Assembly: GCF_020529025.1 (NCBI RefSeq)
Contig: NZ_JACNMM010000006.1
Span: 272,486 to 336,485 of the forward strand
Direction: 5' to 3'
Origin: Oceaniglobus trochenteri
GTDB lineage: Bacteria > Pseudomonadota > Alphaproteobacteria > Rhodobacterales > Rhodobacteraceae
Length of the DNA stretch: 64,000 nt
Part shown: positions 17,680 to 26,628 of the stretch, piece after piece
How positions within the stretch are numbered: position 1 is the stretch's first letter
How the letters are laid out: each line of letters opens with the position of its first letter
Made by a program: the position numbers and the translations under genes
The notes under the pieces: model-generated
Databases searched by the model: none
Seen by the model: the letters and a program-made list of their open reading frames with translations, nothing else
What the model was told of the DNA's origin: nothing

Positions 17680-18840
17680 ATGCTGCATCTGCCCAAGAAC
17701 GATCCTGAAACCTATGCGCAACTTGCCGACATGGTGCGCGACTTTGCCGATGCGGTCATTCGCCCCGCGGCGGGCCGCCTCGATCAGAACGCCGAGTTCC
17801 CCCGCGACATCTATTCTCAGATGGCCGACCTGGGCCTGTTCGGCGTTACCGTTCCCGATGATCTGGGCGGCGCGGGCATGGACGTATTGGCCTATTCCCT
17901 GGTGATGGAGGAACTGGCGCGCGGATATGCATCGGTCGCCGATCAATGCGGCGTGGTCGAGCTGATCGGCACCCTGCTGGCGCGATACGGCACGCCGGCC
18001 CAGCAGAAGGCGCACCTTCCCGGCATTCTGAGGGCGGAAACGATCATCGCGTATTGCATCACCGAGGAAGAGGCCGGATCGGATGTCGCCGGGTTGCGCA
18101 CCACGGCCACGCGCACCGAAGACGGTTGGCGGTTGAACGGGTCGAAGCTGTGGATTCACAACGCTCCCCTGGCCGACCTCGGGTTCGTCCTGGCCCGGAC
18201 CGACCCCGCGGCGGGGCATCGCGGGATGAGTATCTTCATTGTCGATCTTCATGCATCCGGCGTGGAGCGGGGGCCCAGAGAGCACAAGCTGGGCCAGCGC
18301 GCCAGCCAGATCGGCGCGCTGTCGTTCAGCGATGTGGCCCTGCCCGATGACGCCCTTCTGGGCGAGTTGAACAGGGGCTTCCACATCATGATGAGCGTTC
18401 TTGAGAAGGGCCGTGTGGGTATTGCCGCCCTGGCCACCGGAATTGCCCAGGCCGGGCTTGAGGCGGCGCTTGACTATGCCGGTCAGCGCAAGCAGTTCGG
18501 AAAGGCGCTGGTCGATCACCAGGGATTGCAATGGATGCTGGCCGACATGGCAAAGGACATTGCCGCCGCGCGCGCACTGGTTCGGGATGCGGCTCTCAAG
18601 CTGGACAACGGTGCACAGGCGGGCATGGCCTGTTCCATCGCCAAGTGCTTTGCCTCCGACATCTGCGTGGCCCAGACGGCCAACGCGCTCCAGATCTTCG
18701 GCGGCTCGGGCTACATTCAGGGGTTCGAGGTCGAAAGGCTGTATCGAGACGCCAAGATCACCCAGATCTATGAAGGAACCAACCAGATCCAGCGCACGAT
18801 CATCGGGCGCGAACTGGTCAGACACGGCCCCCGGGCCTGA
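17680..18840 (+). CDS. acyl-CoA dehydrogenase
   Basis: A 386-aa FAD enzyme of the acyl-CoA dehydrogenase family. Visible elements are CITEEEAGSDVAGLRT (FAD/substrate loop), the middle beta domain, QRKQFGKALVDHQGLQWMLADMA and the C-terminal IYEGTNQIQR, whose Glu aligns with the catalytic base of medium/short-chain enzymes. The ATG at 17680 is taken; in-frame TTG and GTG codons 9-12 bases upstream are less likely. Role: alpha-beta desaturation of an acyl-CoA. It overlaps or abuts the SDR gene and is divergent from dctP. Confidence 0.93.
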   Translation: MLHLPKNDPETYAQLADMVRDFADAVIRPAAGRLDQNAEFPRDIYSQMADLGLFGVTVPDDLGGAGMDVLAYSLVMEELARGYASVADQCGVVELIGTLLARYGTPAQQKAHLPGILRAETIIAYCITEEEAGSDVAGLRTTATRTEDGWRLNGSKLWIHNAPLADLGFVLARTDPAAGHRGMSIFIVDLHASGVERGPREHKLGQRASQIGALSFSDVALPDDALLGELNRGFHIMMSVLEKGRVGIAALATGIAQAGLEAALDYAGQRKQFGKALVDHQGLQWMLADMAKDIAAARALVRDAALKLDNGAQAGMACSIAKCFASDICVAQTANALQIFGGSGYIQGFEVERLYRDAKITQIYEGTNQIQRTIIGRELVRHGPRA

Positions 18841-18851
18841 TGGGAGGATTC

Positions 18852-19622
18852 ATGAACTACGCGCTTGTCACCGGCAGCAGCCGGGGGATCGGGCGGGGCA
18901 TCGCGCTGGCGCTTGCGGACCGCGGATTCGACATCGTGGTAAACGGCCGGGCCGAGACCGCACAGATGGCCGAAACCTGCCGCGAGATCGAGGCGCGCGG
19001 CAGGCGGGCCGTCGGCCTGGCCGCGGATGTCTCGGACCTTTCGGCCCAGGCTGCTCTCATCGCCCGCGCCGAAGACGCGTTGGGTGCACCGCTGACCGCC
19101 CTTGTCGCCAATGCGGGCGTCGGCCCCCTGCGCAAGGCCGACATCCTGGATACCCGCCCCGACAGCTGGGACCATGTGATGGACTGCAACGCAAAAGCCG
19201 TGTTCTTCCTTGCCCAGACCTTTGCCCGCCATCTTCTGGCCCGCGACCGTGCGCCCGGAGTTTGCCATTCCATCTGCATCGTTTCGTCGGTCAGCGCCTT
19301 CGCCGCATCGACCGACAAGGCCGAATACTGTGTCTCGAAGGCGGCGGCGGGGATGGTCGCCAAGACCTTTGCCCAAAGGCTTGCCCCCGAGGGGATTCAG
19401 GTGTTCGACATCCAGCCTGGCATCATCGAAACCGATCTGTCCCGTCCGGTCCTGGAGCAGTACGGTCGGATGATCGAGGAACAGGGCATCACACTGGTTC
19501 CCCGCTTTGGTCAGCCCGACGAGGTGGGCCGCGTGGTGGCGGCCGCCGCCAGCGGCGACCTGCCCTACTGCGTCGGTCAGACTCTGCGGCCAGATGGCGG
19601 GCTCACACTGCAACGGCTCTGA
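18852..19622 (+). CDS. short-chain dehydrogenase/reductase (SDR)
   Basis: A 256-aa classical SDR. The cofactor motif is TGSSRGIGRGIA (residues ~6-17), followed by the NAG motif (ANAGVG), the catalytic Ser in IVSSVSA and the YCVSKAA motif with catalytic Tyr and Lys. GGGAGG precedes the ATG at 18852; an earlier ATG overlapping the dehydrogenase stop (TGATG at 18840) lacks that spacing. Likely role: NAD(P)-linked oxidation of a 3-hydroxyacyl-CoA or other hydroxy intermediate from the acyl-CoA dehydrogenase/hydratase steps. Annotation may vary (FabG-like, 3-ketoacyl reductase-like). Confidence 0.9.
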   Translation: MNYALVTGSSRGIGRGIALALADRGFDIVVNGRAETAQMAETCREIEARGRRAVGLAADVSDLSAQAALIARAEDALGAPLTALVANAGVGPLRKADILDTRPDSWDHVMDCNAKAVFFLAQTFARHLLARDRAPGVCHSICIVSSVSAFAASTDKAEYCVSKAAAGMVAKTFAQRLAPEGIQVFDIQPGIIETDLSRPVLEQYGRMIEEQGITLVPRFGQPDEVGRVVAAAASGDLPYCVGQTLRPDGGLTLQRL

Positions 19623-19860
19623 AAGGGCTGCCCTGGCTGCCAGGGGCGGCTGAACGCGCGGCGATGGACAGGCACTCGTGCCTTGTCTTCGTCAATCGCG
19701 GTCATGCGCCGCTAGTCAATCCGTGATCCTTTGGCCGCCTGGCAAAGGTCAAAGGATTAACTTGCCATAAAGCCGCCCCTTGCATGGGCCGCTTTCAGAC
19801 AGAAAACAACAGCCGGTCAATCGTTCCAGTTGCACTGCGCCGGAACTTCGCATACCTATA

Positions 19861-19878
19861 ATGATCATCGATGCTCAT
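19861..19878. promoter_or_regulatory. 18-bp near-palindromic operator before tctA (shared motif, copy 1)
   Basis: ATGATCATCGATGCTCAT is symmetric around ATCGAT with one mismatched pair. It lies 39 bases upstream of the tctA start at 19918. A second copy, ATGATCATCGATTATCAT, is at 25554-25571 between the enolase and lacI genes; the first 12 bases are identical. The in-frame ATG at the beginning of this site is therefore more likely operator than a tctA start codon. Confidence 0.7.
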
Positions 19879-19917
19879 ACTCGACATGACAAAACCTGTG
19901 CGAATGAGGCAAGAAAC

Positions 19918-21957
19918 ATGATCGGCCCTCTTTTTGACGGTGTGCTCCTCCTGCTTGACTGGTCGACGCTGGGGTACCTCTTCCTCGGAATCCTTGTCGG
20001 CATATGGCTGGGCGCAGTCCCGGGTCTTGGCGGCGCGCTGGGTATTGTCCTGGCGCTGCCCTTCACCTTCAGCATGGACGCGCCCGATGCCATCGCCCTG
20101 TTGCTGGCGATCTATGCCGTCACCTCGACATCCGACACGATCTCGTCGGTGCTACTTGGCATCCCCGGAACGGCGTCTTCCCAGGCAACCGTTCTTGATG
20201 GCTATCCCCTGGCCCAGCAGGGACAGGCCGCGCGGGCCTTTGGGGCGGCCTTCACCGTTTCAGCTTTCGGCGGGGTGTTCGGCGCGATCGTCCTGGCGGT
20301 CTCCCTGCCGATCATCATGCCCATCATTCTCAAGTTCAATAACCCCGAGCTTTTCATGCTGGGCCTTGTCGGGCTGGTGATGGTGGCCAGCCTGACGGGT
20401 GCCTCCATCGCCAAGGGGCTGATTGCGGCGGCGTTCGGCCTGCTGATCTCCACCGTCGGATATGCCGATGACGCGGCGATCCCGCGATTCTGGATCGGGC
20501 AAAGCTATCTGCTGGATGAACTGCCTCTTGTTCCCGTGGTGCTGGGGCTGTTTGCCCTGCCCGAAATCATGGACCTGGCCCTGCGCAACACCTCCATCGC
20601 CAAGGGGGTGCCCGATACCGGGGGCTTTGCGCAGCTTCGCCAGGGCATTGGCGATGCCTTCAGAAACTGGTGGCTGGCCGTGCGTTGTTCTGCCATCGGC
20701 GTTTACGTCGGCATGATCCCGGGTCTTGGCGGCGCCGTCGTCGACTGGATCGCCTATGGCCATGCCGTCCAGTCCAGCAAGGACAACGAGAATTTCGGAA
20801 AAGGCGACATCCGCGGTGTCATCGCGCCCGAGGCAGCCAACAACGCGGTGCGGGGTGGCGCCCTGATTCCGACCGTCGCCTTCGGCATCCCGGGAAGTGC
20901 CATGAACGCGCTGCTGCTGTCGGCCCTTCTGATTCAGGGGTTGCAGCCGGGCAAGGCGATGCTGACCACCAATCTCGACATCACCTTTTCCATGGTCTGG
21001 GCCATCGCCATCGCCAATATCGTCGCCGCCGGGCTGTTGATGCTCTGGAGCAACGGGATTTCCAAGCTGGCCTTCATTTCCGGGCACCTGGTGGTGCCGG
21101 GGGTCATGCTTTTCATCCTGATGGGGGCATGGACCACGAACGCCGCGCCCGGAGACTGGATCACGCTTTTGATCTTCGGTGCCATCGGTTTTTCCATGAA
21201 GCGTGGCGGCTGGCCGCGCCCGCCGGTCATTCTGGCCTTTGTGCTGGGCGGCATGATCGAGAATTCGTTCCTGCTCAGCTGGAAGATCCACGAAGGGCTG
21301 GGCTGGTTGAATCGCCCCATCGTGCTTGTCCTGCTGGCCATCATCGTTCTGACGCTGGGCCTGTCGATCCGGTCGGGCTTCCGGATGAGGCAAAGCAGGC
21401 AGGATCCCGAGGCGAAGCAGTCGTCGAACCTGAGCGATGCGGATGCCGACGCCGATCCGTTGCTGTCGGTTGCCGTCTGGCTCATGATGTTTGCCGTCTT
21501 CGTTGCGGCCATCTGGATCTCCACGGACTGGCCGGTGCTGGTTGCCGCCATGCCCATGCTGGCAGCCGCACCCGCGCTGATGCTGTTGGCCGTGATGGCC
21601 GCCAACGGGCTTTGGCAATCGCGCCCCCTGGGGCCGTGGCTGTCGCGTCACGCCGCGATCAGCACCGCGGATCCGATCAATCGGCGCGCGGTGGCCTTCT
21701 TTGCCTATCTCGGCGCGATGCTGCTGGTCGCCGTGCTGGTGGGCCAGAAGATTGCCATCGTTGCCTTTGTACTGGCCTATCTCGTGCGCTGGGGCGGCTA
21801 CCGTGGCGGGCGGGTTGCCCTCTATGGGCTGGCCTGCTGGGCGGTCCTGATCCTGTTCTACGACAGAATCGTTCACATCTTCTGGTTCCGGCCGGTTTTG
21901 GGGCCGGCAATCAGCGCGATCCTGCCCGACTGGTTCCCGGTCTGGCTTGTAATCTGA
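19918..21957 (+). CDS. tctA: tripartite tricarboxylate transporter permease, TctA fused to a TctB-like domain
   Basis: A 679-aa membrane protein. Residues ~1-500 are TctA, with two copies of the PGLGG-type motif (AVPGLGGALG near residue 30 and MIPGLGGAVVDW near residue 265) and the IPGTASSQATVLDGYP segment. After an acidic, Asp-rich linker (about residue 510), another ~160 hydrophobic residues with four or five helices resemble the small subunit TctB. Separate TctA and TctB are the rule, so this is a fusion or extension. Start taken at 19918, because the longer in-frame ATG at 19861 falls in an operator-like palindrome. It works with TctC, encoded 25 bases downstream. Confidence 0.88.
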   Translation: MIGPLFDGVLLLLDWSTLGYLFLGILVGIWLGAVPGLGGALGIVLALPFTFSMDAPDAIALLLAIYAVTSTSDTISSVLLGIPGTASSQATVLDGYPLAQQGQAARAFGAAFTVSAFGGVFGAIVLAVSLPIIMPIILKFNNPELFMLGLVGLVMVASLTGASIAKGLIAAAFGLLISTVGYADDAAIPRFWIGQSYLLDELPLVPVVLGLFALPEIMDLALRNTSIAKGVPDTGGFAQLRQGIGDAFRNWWLAVRCSAIGVYVGMIPGLGGAVVDWIAYGHAVQSSKDNENFGKGDIRGVIAPEAANNAVRGGALIPTVAFGIPGSAMNALLLSALLIQGLQPGKAMLTTNLDITFSMVWAIAIANIVAAGLLMLWSNGISKLAFISGHLVVPGVMLFILMGAWTTNAAPGDWITLLIFGAIGFSMKRGGWPRPPVILAFVLGGMIENSFLLSWKIHEGLGWLNRPIVLVLLAIIVLTLGLSIRSGFRMRQSRQDPEAKQSSNLSDADADADPLLSVAVWLMMFAVFVAAIWISTDWPVLVAAMPMLAAAPALMLLAVMAANGLWQSRPLGPWLSRHAAISTADPINRRAVAFFAYLGAMLLVAVLVGQKIAIVAFVLAYLVRWGGYRGGRVALYGLACWAVLILFYDRIVHIFWFRPVLGPAISAILPDWFPVWLVI

Positions 21958-21982
21958 TTATCTTGAAGGAGGAGGAGACAAG

Positions 21983-23029
21983 ATGAAACTCAAGACCATA
22001 CTCACGGCAGGGGCGGCCGTCCTGTTCAGCGCGATAGCGGCCCAGGCGCAGGATCTGGCAGGCAAGACTGTCACAATCATGGTCGATGTACCGGCCGGAT
22101 CGGGCGGTGATCTTCATGGGCGCATCTTCGCCAAGAACCTTGGCGCGCACATCCCGGGCAACCCCGATGTCATCGTGGTGAACAAGCCCGGTGGCGGCGG
22201 CGCTACGGCGATGAACACCGTGTTCGAACAGGGGGCCAAGGACGGCACGATGCTGTGTTATTGCGGGCTGGACGCCGCAGGGGTGATCGCCGGGGCCCCG
22301 GGGATCCGCTATGTCCCCGAAGAGATGGCCCATATCGGTTCGGCGGCAGACAGCCTGGCTTTCGTGGCAAGGACCGACAGGGTGGGCAAAGCCGAGGATC
22401 TTCGCGGCGACGAGGCGATACTGATCGGCGGCCGGGGCAAGGCCGTTTCGATGGATATTTTCGGCAACCTCGGGCTCAAGGTTCTGGAGGCGAACTATCG
22501 CTATATCGGTGGGTTTGGCGGCTTCTCGAAGATCGCGGCAGCGATGCTGGCCGACGAGGTTCATGCCGGTCACGCCGGGCTGTCGGGTTTCGTGCGGTTC
22601 TTCGGTGACAACGACACCGCCAAGCCCGTTTACTATCACCCGTTCTTCGACACCGACGGCGCGCCCCTTCCCCCGCGGGAAGGGATCTTCCCCGACGGGG
22701 TGCCCAGCATCGTCGATGTCTATACCGAACTGAACGGCGAAGAACCCTCGGGCGACTGGTGGGATACCTACGTCTGGTATCGCAGCAACATCATGTCGGC
22801 GGGTATCGCTGTCACGGCGCCTCCGGGGATGGAGCCTGCGATCGTAGAAATGCTGCAACAGGCCTTCCAGGACACGGTGAACGATCCGGCCTATCTTGAG
22901 GAATATCGCGCCGCCATCGGCGAACCGCCGTTCTTCAATTCGACCGCGCTGACCGAAAAGATCTTCACCAGCTTCCGAAATGCGCCCGAGGCTGTGAACG
23001 CCAAGCTCGAAGAGCTTTTGGCCGAATGA
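21983..23029 (+). CDS. tctC: tripartite tricarboxylate transporter substrate-binding protein (TctC)
   Basis: A 348-aa protein with a clear signal peptide (MKLKTILTAGAAVLFSAIAA, cleavage after AQA about residue 23). The mature part has the family phosphate/carboxylate loop region VDVPAGSGGDLHGRIFAKNL and VVNKPGGGGATAMN. A strong GGAGGAGGAG ribosome site precedes it. It captures a carboxylated substrate in the periplasm for the TctA-TctB fusion. The downstream sulfatase suggests a sulfated carboxylate, but no TctC ligand can be read from sequence. Confidence 0.92.
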   Translation: MKLKTILTAGAAVLFSAIAAQAQDLAGKTVTIMVDVPAGSGGDLHGRIFAKNLGAHIPGNPDVIVVNKPGGGGATAMNTVFEQGAKDGTMLCYCGLDAAGVIAGAPGIRYVPEEMAHIGSAADSLAFVARTDRVGKAEDLRGDEAILIGGRGKAVSMDIFGNLGLKVLEANYRYIGGFGGFSKIAAAMLADEVHAGHAGLSGFVRFFGDNDTAKPVYYHPFFDTDGAPLPPREGIFPDGVPSIVDVYTELNGEEPSGDWWDTYVWYRSNIMSAGIAVTAPPGMEPAIVEMLQQAFQDTVNDPAYLEEYRAAIGEPPFFNSTALTEKIFTSFRNAPEAVNAKLEELLAE

Positions 23030-23035
23030 TCGAAA

Positions 23036-23063
23036 GCGGGCGCCCCTTCTGCCGGGCGCCCGC
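23036..23063 (+). other. hairpin between tctC and sulfatase genes
   Basis: GCGGGCGCCC and GGGCGCCCGC form a perfect 10-bp stem around an 8-base loop, followed by CCTTTCC but no true T-run. It may be a weak terminator or an mRNA-stabilising element, leaving the sulfatase expressed at a lower level than the binding protein. Confidence 0.5.
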
Positions 23064-23087
23064 CCTTTCCTGCCCAGAGGACCCAAC

Positions 23088-24353
23088 ATGCAACCCAATA
23101 TTCTTATCCTGATCACCGACCAGCAGCGTTGGGACAGTCTTGGCTGCAACGGCAATGTCTTTGCCCACACGCCGAACATGGATGCCATCGCCGCGGACGG
23201 GGTGAATTTCGACAATGCCCATACGCCCTTTCCGATCTGCACCCCGGCCCGGGCGACGATGTGGACGGGCGTTCTGCCCCATGCCCATGGTGTGACCGAG
23301 AACCGCTATGGCGTGCAGGACGTGCTGTCTTACGAAAGCAAGGTGAACGAAACGGTTTTCGAACCCCTGCACCGGGCCGGTTATACCACCGCCTATTTCG
23401 GCAAATGGCACCTGGGCGAAGACAGCTCGGAACGGTTTGACATCTGGGACGGGTTCAATTCACGCGGCGGGCATTGGGAGGATGGACGGCAATCATTCCA
23501 GGGGGGCACCTACAAGCCCGAGATCCAGACCGACCGGATGATCGAATTCCTCGACAGCGACCGGGCCAAGAAGGCGCCGTTCGTCGCGGTCCAAAGCTGG
23601 TACCCGCCCCACAACCCCTTCACCGCGCCGCTGGAATATTACGAACACTATCGCGGCAAGGGCGTGCCGTTTCCGGGTTACTATGCCGCCATTTCGGCCT
23701 TGGATGATTACATCGGCCGAATTCGCCGATCGCTTGCCGACAACGGGCTGGCCGAAAACACCCTCGTGATCTTCTTTTCCGATCACGGCGAAACCTTCAA
23801 TCTCGACCCGCTGGTTCCGCACAAATGTTGCTGTCTAGACACCGCTGTGAGGGTGCCGTTCCTGATGGCGGGTCCGGGCGTTCCTCAGGGCAGCCTGCGC
23901 GTTTCGGTTCCTGTCGGGCTGGAAGATCTGGCGCCGACACTCCTGGCGGCAGCCGGACTGCCTGCTCCTGACCACTACCAGGGGCGCAACCTGTTTGACG
24001 CCATAGAGGGGGCCGATGACTGGCGGACATCCTATTATATCCAGAACGAGATGGTGAAGGTGCACACATTGCAGCGTGCCCTGCGGACCGACCGTTGGAA
24101 ACTGATCCTGTCCTGGGACGAGGCGCATGAACTTTACGACCTGAGGAACGACCCCGAGGAATTGTTCAACGTGTTCAATACCCCCCGTGAGCATTTCCAC
24201 GACGAATACAGGCATTTCCCCGACTTCAGCGCTGACATCGTGACCCTCTGCCACGAATTGCACGACCATGCCGAACGCGTGGACGACCCCGTAGGGCAGG
24301 AACTTGCCGGGCGGGTGCTTCGTCAGAAGCGCCCGGCCGCAGCCGTCAGCTAA
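23088..24353 (+). CDS. arylsulfatase-family (type I, formylglycine) sulfatase
   Basis: A 421-aa alkaline-phosphatase-superfamily sulfatase. The metal-site D11-Q12 is in LITDQQRWD. The formylglycine signature is C51-T-P-A-R55, so Cys is the modified residue. Further expected residues are K105 and H107 (FGKWHLG), H174, and D231-H232 (FFSDHGET). There is no signal peptide. Cytosolic location fits import of a sulfated substrate by TctABC and desulfation inside the cell. Modification requires a formylglycine-generating enzyme, which is not in the window. It is convergent with, and overlaps by 8 bases, the enolase-superfamily gene. The sulfate ester substrate is unknown. Confidence 0.93.
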   Translation: MQPNILILITDQQRWDSLGCNGNVFAHTPNMDAIAADGVNFDNAHTPFPICTPARATMWTGVLPHAHGVTENRYGVQDVLSYESKVNETVFEPLHRAGYTTAYFGKWHLGEDSSERFDIWDGFNSRGGHWEDGRQSFQGGTYKPEIQTDRMIEFLDSDRAKKAPFVAVQSWYPPHNPFTAPLEYYEHYRGKGVPFPGYYAAISALDDYIGRIRRSLADNGLAENTLVIFFSDHGETFNLDPLVPHKCCCLDTAVRVPFLMAGPGVPQGSLRVSVPVGLEDLAPTLLAAAGLPAPDHYQGRNLFDAIEGADDWRTSYYIQNEMVKVHTLQRALRTDRWKLILSWDEAHELYDLRNDPEELFNVFNTPREHFHDEYRHFPDFSADIVTLCHELHDHAERVDDPVGQELAGRVLRQKRPAAAVS

Positions 24354-25521
24354 GCGGTCCCGCCCCCGGTTCTCCCAGCAGATCGGCCGAGGGCGGCGCC
24401 CCCGCGGCGCGCCTCAGTACGGCGGGGTTCAACTCCCGCCCCCATCCCGGCCCCGTGTCGACCGGCACGGTCCCCACATGGGGGCTTGCCGGTTCGGGCA
24501 ACATGATTTCGTGATACAAGGCGTTTTCGCGGTACTGGCGTTCGATCATGAAATTCCCTGGCACACAGGCCGCCGCAGACTGCGAAACCTGATCCAGAAC
24601 CGGGCCTGCCGGATTGTGGATCGAAAATTCCAGACCCCGGCGGGTCACTTCATGGGCGATCCGCAGGCATTCCCGGATACCGCCGCAATTGCGGATGTCG
24701 GGCAGATAGACATCCCAGGCGCCCGCATCCAGCAGTTCAATGACGTCGCCCATGCCGCGCACCGTTTCGGCGCCCGCCAGCCTGATCCCTAGGTCCGATG
24801 CATGCCGACGCAGGTTGCGTAGATCCATGCGCCGCGTCGTGTCATCGGCAATCGGGCTTTCGATCCAGAACACCCCCATGGCGGCGAATTCTCGGATAAC
24901 ATCGCGGGCCGTGACCATCGAAAACCGGCTGTGGCAATCCACGTTGATCGACACGTCATCGGGCACGCCATCACGTACGGCGGCCACGCAGGCGATCCCA
25001 TGTGCAAGCTTTCTGCGGGCCTCGGAGCTTGTCTGGTCGATCGCGGTCAAGCCGTCGAAGGGCGCCAGCTTCAGCGCAGTGTACCCGTCCGCAACCGCAG
25101 CGCGGGCGCGGATGGCCCAGCCTTCGGGGCTGCGGTCGGACGTGCCACGATTGATGTTGGCATAGAGCGGCACGCGATTGCGCCTGGCGCCCCCCAGCAG
25201 TTCGGCCGCGCCCATGCCACGCAGGCGGGCAAGCGCATCCAGGACCGCCTGTTCAAAGCCGCTCAGCACCAGTTGCGGCAGCGCCTCTGTCATCTGCATC
25301 TGCCGGTCCGCAACAAGGCCCGGCAGCAGCGCGATGTCGGTGCCGTACAGGGCCGGCGCCATGCTTTCAATCAACTGGATGACACCATGTTCCTGACCGA
25401 ACCAGGTCACTTCGCCAAGGCCGGTCTGACCCGTGGTCAGCTTCAGTTCCAGAAACAGCCAGCAGGATTTGCGCGATACGGGCACGACATGAAGAACGTG
25501 GCTTTCAATGGATACAGACAT
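24346..25521 (-). CDS. mandelate racemase/muconate lactonizing enzyme family protein (enolase superfamily)
   Basis: A 391-aa enolase-superfamily enzyme with the N-terminal capping domain (1-~125) and barrel. Candidate residues are K151 (ALKLAPFD), metal ligands D195 (INVDCH), E221 (FWIESP) and E252 (LAGAE), D275 (LPDIRNCGG) and acid/base H302 (SIHNP). The usual second Lys of a KxK motif is Ala here, so single-Lys/His chemistry is expected. Likely an acid-sugar dehydratase or a racemase. With the sulfatase and DapA-like aldolase it fits a sugar-acid pathway. Divergent from the LacI gene across a palindromic operator. Confidence 0.9.
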   Translation of the reverse strand: MSVSIESHVLHVVPVSRKSCWLFLELKLTTGQTGLGEVTWFGQEHGVIQLIESMAPALYGTDIALLPGLVADRQMQMTEALPQLVLSGFEQAVLDALARLRGMGAAELLGGARRNRVPLYANINRGTSDRSPEGWAIRARAAVADGYTALKLAPFDGLTAIDQTSSEARRKLAHGIACVAAVRDGVPDDVSINVDCHSRFSMVTARDVIREFAAMGVFWIESPIADDTTRRMDLRNLRRHASDLGIRLAGAETVRGMGDVIELLDAGAWDVYLPDIRNCGGIRECLRIAHEVTRRGLEFSIHNPAGPVLDQVSQSAAACVPGNFMIERQYRENALYHEIMLPEPASPHVGTVPVDTGPGWGRELNPAVLRRAAGAPPSADLLGEPGAGPLS

Positions 25522-25553
25522 TTCGCTGCCCCCGGCACAGGATTGGCACTGGT

Positions 25554-25571
25554 ATGATCATCGATTATCAT
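25554..25571. promoter_or_regulatory. 18-bp near-palindromic operator in the enolase/lacI divergent promoter (shared motif, copy 2)
   Basis: ATGATCATCGATTATCAT, symmetric at eight of nine pairs around ATCGAT. It is 32 bases from the enolase-superfamily start and 46 bases from the LacI start, and matches the tctA-promoter site at 19861-19878. The central CG and placement next to a LacI gene support it as that regulator's operator. Confidence 0.72.
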
Positions 25572-25617
25572 TTACGGAGTTCCCTACGTCAATACCAGCA
25601 ATTCCCGGGACAGCGCC

Positions 25618-26628
25618 ATGACCGATTCAACCGCAGGCCGTATCACGATCGAGGATGTCGCCCGCAGCGCCGGCGTTTCGCGCGCGACCGTCTGGCGCGC
25701 GCTGAACCAGCCCGAAAGCGTCAGCACCCGCACCTCTGACAAGGTGAAACGCGCGGTCGCGGATGTCGGCTATTTTCCCGATATCGTTGCCCGGTCGTTC
25801 CGTACAAGCCGCAGTTCGCTTGTCGCCATCGTGGCGCCGACATTGCATCAGGCATTTTTCAGGGCGATTCAACGGGCCGGTGTGGTGGCCTCGCGGGCGG
25901 GATTCGAAACCGTACTCGGGATCACCGATTACGACCCGCAGGTGGAATATGACATCGTCACCAAGATGCTGGGTCGGCGTGTGGGCGGGCTTCTGATTGT
26001 GGGCAGCGACCAGTTGCCCCAAACCCGCACCGTGATCGAGCGGACCGGAACACCCGTCGTCCAGCTATGGGATGTGGACGGTGAACCGATGCGGGCGATG
26101 ATCGGCTTTTCCAACCGCGCGGTGGGCCGGGCCGCGGCCACGCATCTTCTTGAACGCGGCCGGCGCTGCATCGCCATGTTGCATGACCCAGAACGCCCCC
26201 GCGCCCGCCGCCGGATCGAAGGCATGCAGGAAATCTTCGGCCGCGCCGGCCTGCCCGCGCAGAACTGCATTGCCGTGAACATCGGCAACGGGGCCGAACC
26301 GATCAGCAGCCACCTTGACCGCCTGTTCCAATCGCGCGGCGACGTCGATGCCATCTACGCCAACGGCGACCAGCTTGCTCTTGAAGCGGTGCATTGGTTG
26401 CACGAAAGCGGGCGGTCGGTGCCCGGCGACGTTGCGGTCCTGGGCTTTGGCGACGATTCGTTCTCGGCCTTCGTGTCGCCTACCATCTCGACCGTTTCCG
26501 TCCCCGAGGTGGAGATCGGCGACCGGGCAATCGCCGCCCTGTTCGCCATGATGGAAGGCGGCGAAGACAACCAGCCACAGCCCGTCTGCGACCTGGGCTG
26601 CCACATCATCCAAAGGGAAACGACGTGA
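25618..26628 (+). CDS. LacI family transcriptional regulator (GntR-like subgroup)
   Basis: A 336-aa protein. The helix-turn-helix is ITIEDVARSAGVSRATVWRA (residues ~9-28), followed by the hinge (VARSFRTSRSS) and a ligand-binding domain ending with AVLGFGDDSFSAF. It probably represses both the tctA-tctC-sulfatase unit and its own divergent promoter through the ATGATCATCGAT-type sites. It is translationally coupled to the aldolase gene by TGATG. The likely inducer is a sugar acid. Confidence 0.92.
   Translation: MTDSTAGRITIEDVARSAGVSRATVWRALNQPESVSTRTSDKVKRAVADVGYFPDIVARSFRTSRSSLVAIVAPTLHQAFFRAIQRAGVVASRAGFETVLGITDYDPQVEYDIVTKMLGRRVGGLLIVGSDQLPQTRTVIERTGTPVVQLWDVDGEPMRAMIGFSNRAVGRAAATHLLERGRRCIAMLHDPERPRARRRIEGMQEIFGRAGLPAQNCIAVNIGNGAEPISSHLDRLFQSRGDVDAIYANGDQLALEAVHWLHESGRSVPGDVAVLGFGDDSFSAFVSPTISTVSVPEVEIGDRAIAALFAMMEGGEDNQPQPVCDLGCHIIQRETT

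Noticed and set aside
19861..19917. Longer start for the TctA-TctB fusion
   Set aside because: The ATG coincides with the operator-like palindrome and the added residues are hydrophilic and unlike TctA N-termini.
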